DNA of 64,000 nt from Tetracladium setigerum (taxonomy: Eukaryota > Ascomycota > Leotiomycetes > Helotiales). Below the pieces are notes generated by a model. That model was given only the letters and a program-made list of their open reading frames with translations, searched no databases and had not been told where the DNA came from. The stretch is taken from positions 1,550,001-1,614,000 of the forward strand of contig PZJY01000002.1 of assembly GCA_031472005.1 (NCBI GenBank), given 5' to 3'. A program made the translations under genes and the position numbers. Below, piece by piece: positions 1 to 15,676 of this stretch. The number at the start of each line of letters is the position of its first letter. Positions within the stretch are counted from its first letter, which is position 1.

Positions 1-3000
1 CAAGCTACGATGTTAGGAAGGTGAAGTACAAAGAACAGCGCAAGAACCAGAAACTACTACTGTAGACAGAAAGTCTGTACTTCCTTCAGAATTCAAACCC
101 GGAAATCCGGGGATGGATGGGTGGTGAGGTGGATGTTCGTAAACGGCGAAGCCTCTTGGCACGAAGCTACCGAAGCTTCCATCGTTCCAAATCCATAACT
201 CTGTTTTTTTCTACGCTGCTTCCTTCGAACCGCCTTTACCTGTGCTGTACAGTTACTACTAAAATTAGAGAGCAACTATCGAGAAGGGCAGGGCATGTAG
301 CTTGTTGTTTCTCATTTCAAAAAGGGTGCTGCTACTGTACTGTACCGTACCGCCGTTCTTCTGTGCATCTTCTTCGTGATGACTAGTCCAGTCTAGTCGT
401 TCTCCAATTCTTGTAACGTGCATGTCTGAAACACTAGATACAAGTATGAGTGCGAAAGGGTACTGATCATAGATCACGGGGCCTTGTTGTCGTTGCTATG
501 CTGCTCATGCAAATAAGAAGCAAGATCGTCTCTCTTCCCTTCCCAATGATGACCTACCTGCCTTTCTTTGCCTTTCATTATCGTTGACGACTCAAAGGTT
601 TGGGGGTGCCAAGTGCTATCCCGCGAACACTATAGTACACGGTCTGCCGTTTATCGTTTGTCTCAAGAATTCTGATGACCACATTGTTCGTTTTTGGCAT
701 CGTACAAACCTTCTGTACTATTGTTACGATGAGACCCGCCGCCTTACAAGGATTCTGCGGCTTTTGCGCGCAGACCCCGTTCGATGTGGCTCCGCAAAAT
801 GAGAACATTTTTTAATATTAGGGATTATTGTGGTGGACGCTTTCTTCTTTGAAAGTTCGATGTTCAGATACAGATAGAGGCCGTTCCTTAGGCGCCGCCA
901 AGTGTCTCGTGCCTGTCATTTTTCTGTGGGCTGAACGAAGTTTAAACAACCAACCACCACCAAAACACTCGCACTTCTCTCCTAGACAAGCAACTTTTAG
1001 AGTTTGAGGGATGGCATAAACTGTTAGAATGCAGGAAGAAATGGTGGTGGAGGGGGGTGTGCATCGGGCAGAATACGATCCGCAGAATTCAACGTTCAGC
1101 CTGGTTTGTGGACAACGGAGGTATGTTCTGTTTTCGACCACGCTCGTGTCGTCATTTATGAACCTTCTTAAATTCGAGTTCCCTCTTTTTGCCCCGCCTG
1201 CAAAAAGAAAGGCTCCAGTAGGTAACATACTCCGCAAGGCGGCCGTGGCAAGATATCCAGCTCATCGTAATCGGTACGGTGGAATAATTTAAGGGTCCTT
1301 GTTGGTGAACCCACGCCCCTTGATGCTAAACAAACCTTAAGTTGAGACGAAATTATGGCCTGGTCAGTTCGGTTTCAACTGGAATGAATCCGGTTCTTGC
1401 AACACAACTCGACATTAATTCCAACGTCGATGCACAGGACTGATTGATGGGCCTTGCATCATCGCGGCAGCAAACTCTTTATGAATGTACGGGCGGTGAT
1501 GCTGAATGATGCGGACCAGCAACTCTAAAGCCATAGATCCACGGTACCGCAACCGTATTGAAACAGAAAGCATAGATAGAAACGTCACCTTCTCCAAACC
1601 AAGTCAAACCCAATTTGGAAGTGTTCCTGTGGATATCGGCTTCAAAAACAATGACCGAAATCTTGACGTCTTATCAGCCATCTCGAACTCTATTCCCAAG
1701 TTGCCCAACACTCCCGAACACTCGAGGAATTGCAGAGTAACCCACCACCCGCTCCCCCACTACTTGAAGTACGCAGTACCGATGTTGGGTGTCCACAACA
1801 TTGACAAGTCTGACAGCCATCAATATACTACTCAAGACTTCATCGTGGATATCCCCCACCCAACAATCTTTCCAACTTTGCCGATATCTTCCAACTTCCA
1901 ACTTCCAAGACCACAACAAGCCAACGGAGATCCTCCTCCAGGCCGTTGGTTGTTCTTCGTACAGGTGTGTGTAAGCAGCCATCATCGAAAAAGAAGAAAA
2001 CTCTAACGAATCCCCCCCTCCTCCTCCTCCTCACAATGGCTGGATGGAGATTTGCACACCTCACAGAGTTCAAACGCCGACATGCACCGAGCAAACCTTA
2101 AAGAGCGGATTCTCGCCTCTATCCCCAACTAGGCAATCTTCCAGAAGAATTCGAGAGAAGGGCTGACGGCACAAACCTCATTACACATACAGTAAATGAT
2201 GCGTACCCTGGCCCTTACCCTCATCCTTACTTTGCGCTACCACAAGGGGGCCTGGAAAATACTACCTCACCATGACATCTGCAGCTCATTCAGTCCTCCG
2301 CATTTCCGTGGAACTGCGAAGTGCAAACCAAACCCTAAAGAATACGTCGGGAGCGTAGCCGACGCGGACATCTCGCCGGAGTGTTTTGGTGTGGTGTGTG
2401 GTACGGGACAGTAACGCGTCAGTCGGCTGCAGATGCTTTGCTTTGATATTCCATGTCATGGTCGGGAAGGCTTCCATTAGACTCTCTGATTGAACGTTCT
2501 GCTAAAGCCTTGTTTTCGACCGTCTTTCTTCTGCATCGATACACACACACATGCTAGGCTGTTACACCTTCACCGCCGGACATGGCAATGTGCTGTTCAC
2601 CCATCGCTATCCATATTCCTGACTCCTGACTCTTTTGAGGCTGCACTCTGCAGCTGCTGCAGCTCATGCGGTAAGTTGCGGCGATTGAACTTTAAAGGTG
2701 TGTGTGGGTTTTCCGCCTATACTTCGGAGTATATCAGTGTACGTCTGCCTGGCCTTCGGATAAACGTCGGATAATCCACCGGGCTTGCAGACGTTGCCGC
2801 TCTTTCCCGCCTTCCAAACAATGCAAAACAAGCCTGTAAAAAGTCTACCGTGGAACTGGTGGATAAGTATCCTCAACTAGTCCTAACTTGATGTAACTTC
2901 CAAGGAAAAGCATCCGATCGGACGTGGTCTCGGGCGATTTTCGCACGAGTGGAACCTGTGGGACGGGAGAAAGACAACATGCCAAGCCAAGATCGCAGGA

Positions 3001-4812
3001 AGACTGAGACGAGTTAGGAGAGAAGTCCGTCTGCACCACCAACCACTCTGCAACAAGAGGAGGACAAGGAGCGTGGGATTGATCATTGAAGAGTCGACGA
3101 CTGGGATATGGAATTTAGAGTTCGCTGCTGAGGAGGGGGTTGTTCGGAGAAAACCCAGAAACGAGTGTTCGGAAATGTGACCAGTCAGCAATGATCGAGG
3201 ACCGCATGTTCGTGAAGCACGACCAAACTTCGAAGTCCAATACTGTACCAGTATACACACACATACTCATGTGTGAAGGACGCCCACGACTAATTGAAAT
3301 TGACTTCTGATTATTTGCATAACCCACGGCCCGTCGGCTAAGTGCAGGAACACTTGTGAGAAAGGGCGCCTCGACACTTTGAACTGAACTTCTAGAAGTC
3401 GACGAAGCACGCTTGTTTTCCGCATTGACAGTGGGAGTGGGCGAGTGCCTTTGTCTCCATATTCATGCATCCGACTTTCTCCTTCGAATCCCACTTTCTC
3501 CCTCTTGCCAAAACGTGCTCAAGGCTCCAACAGTCTGACAACCAACTTTGTCAAGAGATGAAGTAATAACCTGCGCAAATAGCGGTGTAAACAACACCAA
3601 CACACGTTGGCCTTGTTTGAGATACTTGCTCGATCGCAGTGGCATACTTCCACGTGCATAGAGACACCATTAATCAAGCAGATAGAGTATTGTAGACGCA
3701 AAACCCCAAGCAATAAAACTACGCAAGCAGCACCGCAAAAAATGCCAAAATAGAAATCACAATTCTAGACCAGAGATATGTAAACAAAAAAGAGCCCAAC
3801 CCAGTACTACTGTATTCGTGCCACTAGGCACTCACAATCTTCACTGAAGCTTCGTTCTTCTCTTCCTGCTCCCTCCTCATCCCCCAACCCTTTCTTTTCC
3901 TTCTCACTGGAAAGAGAGAGCGCACTCGCCATCTCTTATATATCAGCCAAAAGAAATATATCCACCGAGAAATGGAGCGTTTCGGTTGTAGAGCAAATGC
4001 CGGGCACCGCCGCTGGCACAGATAACACGTAAAGAACGGCGCAGGCCGAGGAGAACGGTGGTGGACGACCGCACCATGTTGTGGGGACTAGCTTGGAAGG
4101 AGGTTAGTGAGGCAGAGTCTGGCCAGTTCTCTCGAGTCTTGGCTTGTTTTGCTACTGTTGTGCTACATGTGTCGGCATCTGAGTCCATCGGCTTTGCTGT
4201 TGGATATCGAGGAATTAACATTGGTATTCGCCGGATTAGATGTTCCTTTGCAAAAGAAAGTTCTGGTGGCTGGAATATAGGATGTTTGAAGCGGACGAGA
4301 AGCGGACGAGAAGCGGACGAGTTGTGGACGAGTTGCGGACGAGTTGCGGACGAGTTGCGGACGAGTTGCGGACGAGTTGCGGTCTTTGCGCCGTGCCAGC
4401 AAGAGTATAAGAATGAAAATTATATACCGGAAGCTGAGTGAGGATCGGTCGCCGGTCACCCTTCAAAACACGAAACGATTGAATCTTGGAGATGTAATTC
4501 TCAATACTATGCTATGCTCGTTCTTTGTGTATCTTGGAAGCAATTAAAACATGACAAACGCAACAGCCGTGACCGCCAACGCCGAGAAGTGAATCTTACA
4601 AACCGTTACCCAATTCTAGACACCTGGGAACACCTAATCCAAAGCAAGCATGAAGAAGCCTCCAAGGGGTATGAATCGCAGAATACAGAAACTCCTCTAC
4701 ACCATCATCCAAACAATATTAACTTGTAATCCATATTACCACCACCTTCCGCACATTGAGGATACTCAACACTCTCCGCCCAACACTCCATCTATTGCAT
4801 TCCTTCATTGTT
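1..4812. other. Gene-poor flank, no supported gene
   Basis: No open frame here has recognisable domains, splice-joined partners or a convincing start context. The longest frame (about 166 codons at 1506-2006, plus strand) is low-complexity in places and overlaps equally open frames on the other strand. The last part (about 4.3 kb onward) should contain the 3' UTR of the kinesin gene, which ends at 4813 on the minus strand. The stretch holds scattered TACTGTA words near 59 and 335-345 and the minisatellite at 4291-4382. Short unconserved or strongly diverged genes cannot be excluded by eye. Confidence 0.5.
4291..4382. repeat. 11-bp minisatellite, about 8.4 units
   Basis: The unit gcggacgagtt is repeated head to tail. 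The first two units end in aa instead of tt, and one unit has gtgg instead of gcgg; the others are exact. Because 11 is not a multiple of three, copy changes would shift any reading frame, which fits a non-coding location. It lies about 430 bp beyond the stop codon of the kinesin gene. Confidence 0.9.
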
Positions 4813-7800
4813 CTATCCTGTTCTTGGGCTTCTCCTCCTGCCAGTGCTTTGTTGGCCGATGAGACTAGCATTCAAGTTGATAGAATTCTCTCTTCCCTCC
4901 AAAGACACTATGCTCTTCTTTGCACTCTTCACAACAGGCAGTTTTCCGGCAGCGCCAACACTTTTCTTGAACGTTGGAATTTGAGGCAGTGTATTGTCCT
5001 CGCTCGCAGCTGTGGACATGCTCATCATGTTGGCATCCAATTCTCGAAGCCCCCCACTCGTAGTGGGCCTTTCATCGTCACAAGGAGTGGAACGAGAAGA
5101 GCGGAAGGAGGGAAGTTGGTGACTCGCGGAGGAAGGTCCATCGTTGAAAATTACCGGTATCATTGTGGTTGGCAGCTTGGTTGGACTTTCAGAGTTATGT
5201 TCTACGCCTCGCATAGCAGATAGAAGGGTTTCGTGCGCATCCGTCCTTGGGAGATTGGTAGGGTAAACATATGGAGCTTTCTGTGGAGTTTCACCAGTAG
5301 GTTGATACTCGTGGAGAGCGGTTCGCTCAATATTGGAACGAAGGCCAGCCAAGGGTTGGCGGAGAGTCTCTTCTAAGGGTACGAGAGCTTGCTGGAGAGA
5401 GGCTGTTTGAGATGACATCTCATCACCCATCTCGCGAACTCTTTCATAGGTCGACGTAAAGTGTGTTCCAATGTTGGAATACGATGCATTGACTGTTGAA
5501 GATAAGTTCTGAAGGGATTGAGCGTGTTGGTCGTGGTGCTCCAAGTTTTGCGATCGGGCTCGGGTGACGAAGTCGTCCAGAGCCCTCATTTGGATGTCCA
5601 TATCCGCGATCTGTGCATCAACGATACGGACAGTTTCTCCGTGCACTGAATTGGTAGATAGTTGAAGCGAAGAGTTGTGCTTGTTTGCAGCCTGTTCACA
5701 TGAATTAAATTAGCATTGTACAAGGTAAGAGATTGTTTGTATCACTTACGACCCAATCCTCCTTTAACTTGCTCTTCAGAACTTCTCGGGACCGAAGAAC
5801 TTCTTCAACCAGCTTACCCTCCTTCTCATTCCAAGCTTCCATGCCTTGGCTATATTGAGTTTGCGACGCTTTGAAGGTCTCCTTCGAAGCCACGATACTC
5901 TTCTGTACAACCTCAATTTTGGTACTCAAACGAGCGTCTTGCGACTCTCCTTGAGCCATGACAAGGCTCGTGATTTGTGCTAATAGATTCTGACGGTCGC
6001 AAGTAGCTTGTTGGCGCTCTTCCCTGAGAACCGTTTCCAAATTTGCTGCTGCTGCTTCATTTGCTTGCATGGCGAGGTTGCTTGCTGCAGTGAGTTGTTG
6101 GCGAAGGCTATCTGCTTCAGCCTTTTGAGAATTGATATGCTTGAGAAGATCTTCAAAAAGACTCTTGAAATCCCGACCCAGGGAACTATACGATCCGTGA
6201 AGCTGGGTATGGAACGCTCCAAGTTCACCAATAACTTCGGCTGAAATGCGCTCAGCTGCTATTGACAGACCTTGAAGCCCTTCTCCAACCCTAGTTTTCA
6301 CCTCCTCGCGTAGTGTCTTTATGTCTTCAAGAACGGAATCCATTTGCTCTTTCGCTGATCTGGTTTGCTCGGTGACCTCTCCTTCAGAAACTCTGAATGC
6401 AGAGACGTTCTCTTCGAGAAAAGCTTGCGTAGATGCAAGCTTCTCTAGTTCGTCTTGGACGAACGATTGCATTTTTGATGCAACAGAGGCCATTAGTTCC
6501 TGTTGCTGTTCTCGAAATTCATCGACTCGGGTCTCAACAAGACTCGTAACCTCGGAGACCTGTGCTTGAGAAAGTCCCCAGGTATTTCGATTTAAGGATT
6601 GCAAATCGGACTTCCTTCGATTTTTGTCATGAAGTCCCCCAACATCCTTGACGGCTTTCCCCAAGGTTGAAATGAGCTCAGTACCGACAACATTAAGCTT
6701 CTCTTCGGTTTCCTGGTGTGCTTTCCTCAACATCGTCTCCTCGTCCAAGCTTTGTCGAGTTTTGTTAAGCACAAACTCGGTTTGTTCTAACACATCTTTG
6801 GTCTCGTCAAGAACTGCTCTGGTGCTCTCGTTGTCCTTCTTCAAAGCCATGAAATTCGCAGTGAGAGAATAGAGCTCTTGGACCTTATTTCGCAAGTTTG
6901 TCTCCATGGTTTCGATTTTGGCCGCCTGTTCTTCGCTCAGAATCCTCCGAGATTCGCTTTCTACCGTAATTTCCTCGTAGTTCTCATTTGAAAGGTAGAC
7001 ACCATTTCGTTGGCGAGTGGCAATCAGTTCGCTCTTCAATCTCTCAATCTCAAATGTGAACTCTTTGAGTAGTGTCTTCTTGTTGATCATCTGGTTGACT
7101 TGTGGTTTGTTTCGGATATTTTTGGCACGGAATGCGTAATCCAATGTTGAAATCGTCTCCTCGAGGTTGCTTTTTGCGGGAGAAACCGTTGCAATAATGC
7201 AAGTTTTTGTTCGTCCTCCCAATGAGTCTTGGAGAAGTCTAGTGAGTTTGGATTCTCGATAAGGAATATGCGATCCTCGGTCCACAAGTGCGTTTATGAC
7301 TCGGCCAAGTGTGAGTAAACTCTTGTTAATCAAGCCAGCCTCTGCAGCTCTTTTATTCTCGGCTCCGCTGCGCTGGATGTTCTCGCTTCCTGCCAAATCA
7401 ACCAAGTTAAGTTTTCCAGCGCTCACATAGTCCTCTCCATTGTCACCTGTTTTCTTGATGTAGGCAGTCACAGTAAAGACTGTGTGACTTCGACTGCTGA
7501 GGTCATTGCATTTGGTCGCTGCAACTTGGCGCTTCAGACTGCCATTTTGTAGAAGTTTGATACCGTCACCAGCAGATTTGATGTGCGATTCCTCCATTCC
7601 CTGGACGACCGTGGTTGAGTGACCCTTCTTGCTGTTGTCATCGTATATCTTGAGCTTTACATTGTCGTCGTTGGACACCAGATCGCGTAGTTCTTCGTTA
7701 TAAAGCTCAATGAATGAACATTTGACTGAGCATTCCGTATCATCCTGTTCCAATTTGCTGAAGAGAGCATGGAGCGCTCTGGGAATTATGCCTGCTGCAT

Positions 7801-8391
7801 CCGAGAGCATTCCAAGATTGTCACTCATGTCTCCGGACATGGTATACGTCTTTCCTGTGCCCGTTTGTCCATATGCGAAGATTGTGCAGTTGTAACCAGC
7901 CAGCATCTAAGTCTGTAAGCATTTGCTTCCATGATGAGTGTTAATCCACGTACCTCGTCCAAGAGCGGTGTTACCACATCATCGTACACCATGTTCTGAT
8001 CCGCTGCAGAGGAGAAAACCTTATCGAAATGGTACGTTTTGTTGCTGAGCGCACTGGGCCCCATCGATAGCTCCAGAGTCGTCCCTCTTACACCTTCGGT
8101 GGATAGCACCACGCCGCTGTTCTCCCGTACCTCCCGCTCATTGCGACCTCTGCACCGTACCACAACATTGATATTGGTTTCCTCGTCCCCATTCTCGAAA
8201 TCTCGTTCCTTTCGTTTAGTCCCTCCGCTATGTGTTGTCGCTACCGAGACCACTGATTCCGTTGGTGATATGGCGCCAGCTCGAGAGCCCGGTTGTACAG
8301 ACTGCGCTCTTGAGCCCGATGGTCTGATCGGTGGTCGCATACTGTTCTTTCGTTTGGGCGCGACTATAGCCGGCCGAGGGAGTCCTGCCAT
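4813..8391 (-). CDS. bimC: Kinesin-5 mitotic motor (BimC/Cin8/Eg5 family)
   Basis: Plus-end-directed motor that as a homotetramer crosslinks and slides antiparallel spindle microtubules. Three exons: 7954-8391, 5750-7906 and 4813-5691 (minus strand), with GTACGT and GTAAGT donors and phase-0 joins, giving 1157 aa, the usual size for fungal kinesin-5. Seen directly: motor domain from about residue 75 (VVVRCRGRNERE), P-loop GQTGTGKT at about 159-166, switch I SSRSH at about 283-287, switch II LVDLAGSE at about 314-321, then a long coiled-coil stalk rich in E, Q, L and A. The tail carries a BimC box at about 996-1015 (TGETPQKAPYVYP...) whose threonine in TPQK is the expected CDK1 site for spindle targeting; that box separates kinesin-5 from other N-terminal kinesins. 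The basic, Ser/Pro-rich head before the motor is typical of fungal members. The gene looks intact. Its start is 454 bp from the start of the divergent PHAF1-type gene. Confidence 0.93.
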
Positions 8392-8845
8392 AAGTTGTTG
8401 ATGTTTGCGCTGGTCCTGCGCCTTGTGAAGTTTATCGCTTGAAGTCGCGTCGGCAAGTTACTGGCTACAGCTGTCGCGAAGCCAGAACAAGTTTTGATTG
8501 AATCTTCCCAAAGTTCTAGAATATTCGGTATCCTAGAGGAATTGAAGCTATTAATTAGTCTTGGAAGTTCGTTTTCTGGAGAATTGTAGTGATGTTGGGT
8601 TAGTGTTGATGGGTTGCAAGCACTAAGGTATTTTGGCAGAGATCATGCAGGGTCAGGTTGCCGGGCAACCAGCTCCCTCTCTCTTTCCCCACCACTCGCA
8701 GCGCCAAGGATCCTTCACTCTCCACCGCCTCCCAAAGCGTCACAACACCCCTCAACCAGAGACACCTCCCCGCCAGCATCACGTATCGTATCTCGCGGAC
8801 AACAAACAACCAAACTCCACGCCTTCAACTACAGATGTAGCCAGA
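8392..8845. promoter_or_regulatory. Shared divergent promoter region of kinesin-5 and PHAF1-type gene
   Basis: The two start codons face away from each other across 454 bp, so both promoters and 5' leaders must lie here. An in-frame ATG at 8633 would lengthen the right-hand protein by 71 mostly Pro/Ser/His residues; I treat that stretch as leader because family similarity begins at the later ATG. No TATA box was seen. Confidence 0.55.
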
Positions 8846-10465
8846 ATGCCTCTTTTTACTGCCCAAGTCATCCCCGGACAGGCTTTGGGTATCTTAGGTG
8901 ATTTGCTAGAGGGATTTGCGCTCGAGGGACTATCTAGCTAACCACCCGCAGTTCTTGGTGCTTCACTCCACGATGTCCTCACCAGACTCAAAGCTGAGCC
9001 CCAGCGCTTTCCAAAGCTCGACTTGGTATACGACCATGCAGCGCCAGTCACCGAGCCCGTTATTCTCAACTTGCCCACCAACGGCATCCGCCTGCGATTC
9101 GATGGTCCAGAACAACGATTAAGGTTGATCGAGGTGCTAGACTTCACCAAGAACCAGCTATCGTACAATAATAAAGATGTGTTTAGGCATGCAGCGAATA
9201 CACAGCCAGGTAGCGTGCCACAGGAGCGGGCGTTAGGACCTAGCTTTCGTCATATCCAAAGGAGCCTCGTAGGCCCAGCCTTCCCGGGTGAATATGTTGG
9301 ACCTGAAGAAGGTGATAAGACAGGAGAAGGGCTATATATCATGTCCTATCCAGGCGTTGCCTTCTCATTTCCAGTACAAGCTGCTTCATGGGATCATAAG
9401 CAAGATGTGGTCTCCCTCCTATCCTCGTCGTCTAGCAGTCCCGCTGTGGCTATGGCTATCTTCCCTGGTGATCTCTGGCCGGTCGCAAGAGAGCGCCTCT
9501 TCACCCAGACACTGAACCCACGAGAGGCGTTTGCCGCAAACACAAAAGGTCGAGAGCCAGTTCCCGAGGAGGTTTGTTTGGTGAAAATACATGGAGCAGG
9601 CAAGCTAGAACTCCTTAGGCCTGAGGGAATTCCTTCGTATCATATTCAGCTGGGCTTGACCTCCCCTCAAGATCTCGTTGCTGCTCTTGGTCCGCCAGAC
9701 GCAATATATCGAAAAAACGATCAAAGGATGTCTATTCACAAAGCCCGGCCTTCATCTGCAAACCATAGACGGGATGATAGCGAGTCGAGACTCCAGGATG
9801 ATTCGACAGACACAGACGTGTCCTCCGCGCACACGGCTACTGATGACTCGGACGACGAAGAAGAGGGAGGGGAGGTCGCGGGTAGTGTGTCCGGAGAGTG
9901 CTTCTACAATTATTTTTACCACGGTTTCGATGTTTTGATTTCGCCGCCAACATCACCTTCACAAACTCCTCTATCAAGAAAGCAGGGTGATTCAACGAAC
10001 GAAATCAGCCCAGTTGTTCCTGGCGAGGTCGCCTCCCGTGTCGTGGCTACAAAGTTAATTCTTCATGGCAACGTACCGGGTTCGTATCCTTTCAATCGCC
10101 ATAGGAGATGCCGATGGGTAATAGAGTATCTGACTCCAGCCCAAGACCAGGCCGTAGTTAATTCGGAGACTCAGTTCAAGGACGTCGAGCAGAGACTACA
10201 CGAGGAGTGGAAGTTCATATATAAAGATGAAGAGGAGGCCAAATATCGTCAACGTGGAATGGTGTTGAATCGTGATTGGGGAGATAGCCCAGGCAGTAGT
10301 GTTGAGTTGTTGGGTGGGTGGGAAGAGAGTGTAGGAGGGAAGAGGATGGATTCCACAGACATTGAAGATACCAAAGGTTTGGGTAATACAACCTTGTTCG
10401 GGTTTCCAGGATTAGTTTTTGAGGTTTTAGGTAACGGGACGGTGAGCGGTCTTACGGTGTTTTAA
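8846..10465 (+). CDS. PHAF1/UPF0183 family protein (C16orf70/MYTHO-like)
   Basis: Homologues in animals (PHAF1, also called MYTHO or C16orf70) are linked to autophagosome formation; the fungal proteins are mostly uncharacterised, so the role here is inferred from family. Two exons, 8846-8888 and 8952-10465, joined across a 63-bp intron so that the start reads MPLFTAQVIPGQALVLGASL, followed by HDVLTRLKAEPQRFPKLDLV and then NLPTNGIRLRFDGPEQRLRLIEVLDF, the signature N-terminal block of UPF0183. A later GFPGLVFEVL block near the C-terminus is also family-typical. The product is 518 aa. Between them lies an acidic, Ser/Asp-rich insert at roughly residues 265-300 that looks disordered. No signal peptide or membrane span. 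The start at 8846 was chosen over 8633 because the conserved region begins there. A divergent neighbour of kinesin-5. Confidence 0.85.
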
Positions 10466-10755
10466 TGGGCAATTGTTGCATTTGGAAAGGTCTCATAGAA
10501 GGCGTTTGTGAGGGCATACATAGCAGGCAATGGTGTTTTCGGACGGCGCATATTGATTTAAACTGCCCGTTGATTTAGTTAAGAATGTCCAGGTACTAAG
10601 ATGATAATACCTGATATTGATTATGAAACACAAGACATTGGTTTAATGCACCCATTCAGAGTGGGATGAAATTTGATACGAAAATGGGGTTTGGCGTGCC
10701 TCGCATTGAGTGAGATGCACCTCAAACTTTGTTTCGCGCATCGCGTCTTCCAAAA

Positions 10756-13775
<3,020 letters not shown>

Positions 13776-14132
13776 TAGATGTGTGTATTATATATGTAAC
13801 CTTAGAACGTGTGGAAGCCAATATACCCAATCTCATCTTCCTTTATTCAACAGTCGACTTGCTCGTTGGGACGTCAGAAATGAGATTTAGGTTTGCTGTT
13901 CATGAAGGCTACCTAGGTACCTATCTAAAGTCGAATATCAAGCTGAAAGGTGGGCGGTTGTCAAACGACTTTCAAAGTCACATGCTTTCGTGTGCCCCAG
14001 CCCCACCAACAGGTTCACGCACTTTTCCAGGTTCGACCTCGATTATATCTTTCACCCTTTATCAACACCAACACAAACATCAATTTGGTCTATGAATCAC
14101 TCGTGCCTCATCTCTCATTGAGGTACACGAAA
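13776..14132. other. Intergenic span between ISM1 and the coiled-coil locus
   Basis: 357 bp that should hold the ISM1 3' UTR and the upstream region of the next locus. It contains one perfect TACCTAGGTA palindrome (13910-13919). Nothing coding is recognised. Confidence 0.5.
13910..13919. repeat. TACCTAGGTA palindrome, copy 1
   Basis: A perfect 10-bp palindrome, one of four identical intergenic copies found in the window. Confidence 0.8.
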
Positions 14133-15676
14133 ATGTCGTCAATCACTAAGCGCAAGCAATCTCACTCTGCCGATCCTTACGCGTTCGAGGCACAGTCCAA
14201 AAAGTCGCGTCCCTCCTTCGGCGAACCACTATCACTATCACCATCACCACCACCACCACCCAACGACGACCCTCTCTTCACAATCATAGCATCCCTTCCG
14301 CTCACTACTCTTCACAGCCTTCTCTATACGCCAGTCTCGTTCATGCTCCCACCTTAGTCGCCATCAGAAGCGCACACGCCAACCTTCTCCCATTGCAAGT
14401 CGCCGCGGAACCAATCCCAAGACGCGCCGCAGAGCCCATTGAAAGACGCGCTGCAGAGCCTACCCCAAGACGCGTTATAGAGCCTGCCATAAATCGTACC
14501 CTGCCTATTTTGGCATTCGAAAATGTTTCTGCTGAGTGCTGGCACTTGTTACAACATAGACATACGCAGAAGTCGGCGAGCAAGATGAAATTGAAACAGC
14601 AGGAAGTGGCGAAGGCGATTGATCGCTTCAGAAGGGAGATTCTGAAAAAACGGGAAATGGGACGAGGTATGAGACGAGGAGAAACGGGGTGGAGGTTTTG
14701 CGGAAAATGTCGAAGAGTATTATAATGGGTCCGGATGGATATGATGAATTGTTAGAATCATGCCTAGAGAGCATCAATGGGTTGGTGGACGGTATGGAGG
14801 AGAAGGAGAAGGATCGTTTCAGAGATGAGGGTTTTTACAATAGCTTGTTCGATTTGAGGAAGGTTGGAGGCATAACAAAGATGGCCATGTTGAAATTTGC
14901 GATGATCCATGAAACGTTTAGTAAGGAGGAGAGTGCAGGAGAGAGTTTGCGGGAAAGGGAAAGGTTGGAGAGGGAAAGAGGTGAGAGGGAACGGGCTACC
15001 TTGGCAAGGGCAGCAAGGCAGACACAGAATGATCAGTAGGGCATGGCAATGGGATTCAGGGAGGCTATTCGGAGGCCAAATGGGGAGTCTTCGAGAAGCA
15101 GGTTCGCCGCAATTTCATCTATATCGGGAGAAAACGAACAACCTGAAATAGAAGAGAGACGGATCAAGGAAGTGCGTGACCAACGCATGAGGCACGAGAT
15201 CTATGCCATAGATTTACAGGCCAGACTGCGAGACGAACAACTCGGGGAGGAAATTCAAGCTAGGATATCACTCGACAGGAATGCAAATGAGGCGTGGAAG
15301 TCATGACAAACTACGCGACGAATATGCCAGGGCGGACATTCGGGCCAGGGAATTGCAAAACAAACGAATAAGTGAACGCGGTAGGTTGAACAATGCACAA
15401 AGGGAGAAAGAAGTGAGTGAGGAGAAGGAAAGGCAAAAGCAAATGGGAAACGAACAGCGAAGGGAAGCAGAAGCAATGGAAAAAATGGAGATGGAAAAGA
15501 TAATGAATGAGCTAGATAAAAAGGATAGAATGAAGAACAATCGCTTGGGGAAAGCAGTAGAGAAGAAGCCAAAAGAGAAGAGCAAAAGTAACCAGATGAA
15601 AGGACCAAACAAGTTGGGAGGAGAGAGGAGGTCAGTAAGTTCTCCGATAAACCTCGATTCGGATGATGATCTTTAA
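14133..15676 (+). pseudogene. Broken coiled-coil protein gene (or several sequence errors)
   Basis: I do not recognise a family. A single coherent protein can be followed only by changing frame. It begins MSSITKRKQSHSADPYAFEA with a Pro-rich stretch; near 14325-14330 the frame shifts where a TA appears duplicated, and sense resumes as ASLVHAPTLVAIRSAHANLL. Next comes a short AEPxxRRA tandem repeat and a basic segment; at about 14686-14689 (a GGGG run) the frame shifts again to VLRKMSKSIIMGPDGYDELL. A TAG interrupts at 15037-15039; at about 15283-15290 there is a third frame change into a long charged helix (R, E, K, Q-rich) ending in an acidic tail NLDSDDDL at 15676. No intron of plausible length explains these breaks. 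Since other genes here show single-base homopolymer gaps, part of the damage could be assembly error, but the in-frame stop and the frame change in the opposite direction favour a true pseudogene. Confidence 0.6.
14405..14485 (+). repeat. 24-bp tandem repeat encoding AEPxxRRA
   Basis: Three full units (14405-14428, 14429-14452, 14453-14476) plus a partial fourth encode AEPIPRRA, AEPIERRA and AEPTPRRV, then IEP. The unit length is a multiple of three and differences are mainly synonymous or conservative, which suggests the repeat arose while this frame was translated. Confidence 0.8.

Noticed and set aside
1506..2006. 166-codon plus-strand frame
   Set aside because: No domain, no splice partner, Pro/Ser/His-rich composition, and opposite frames are equally open.
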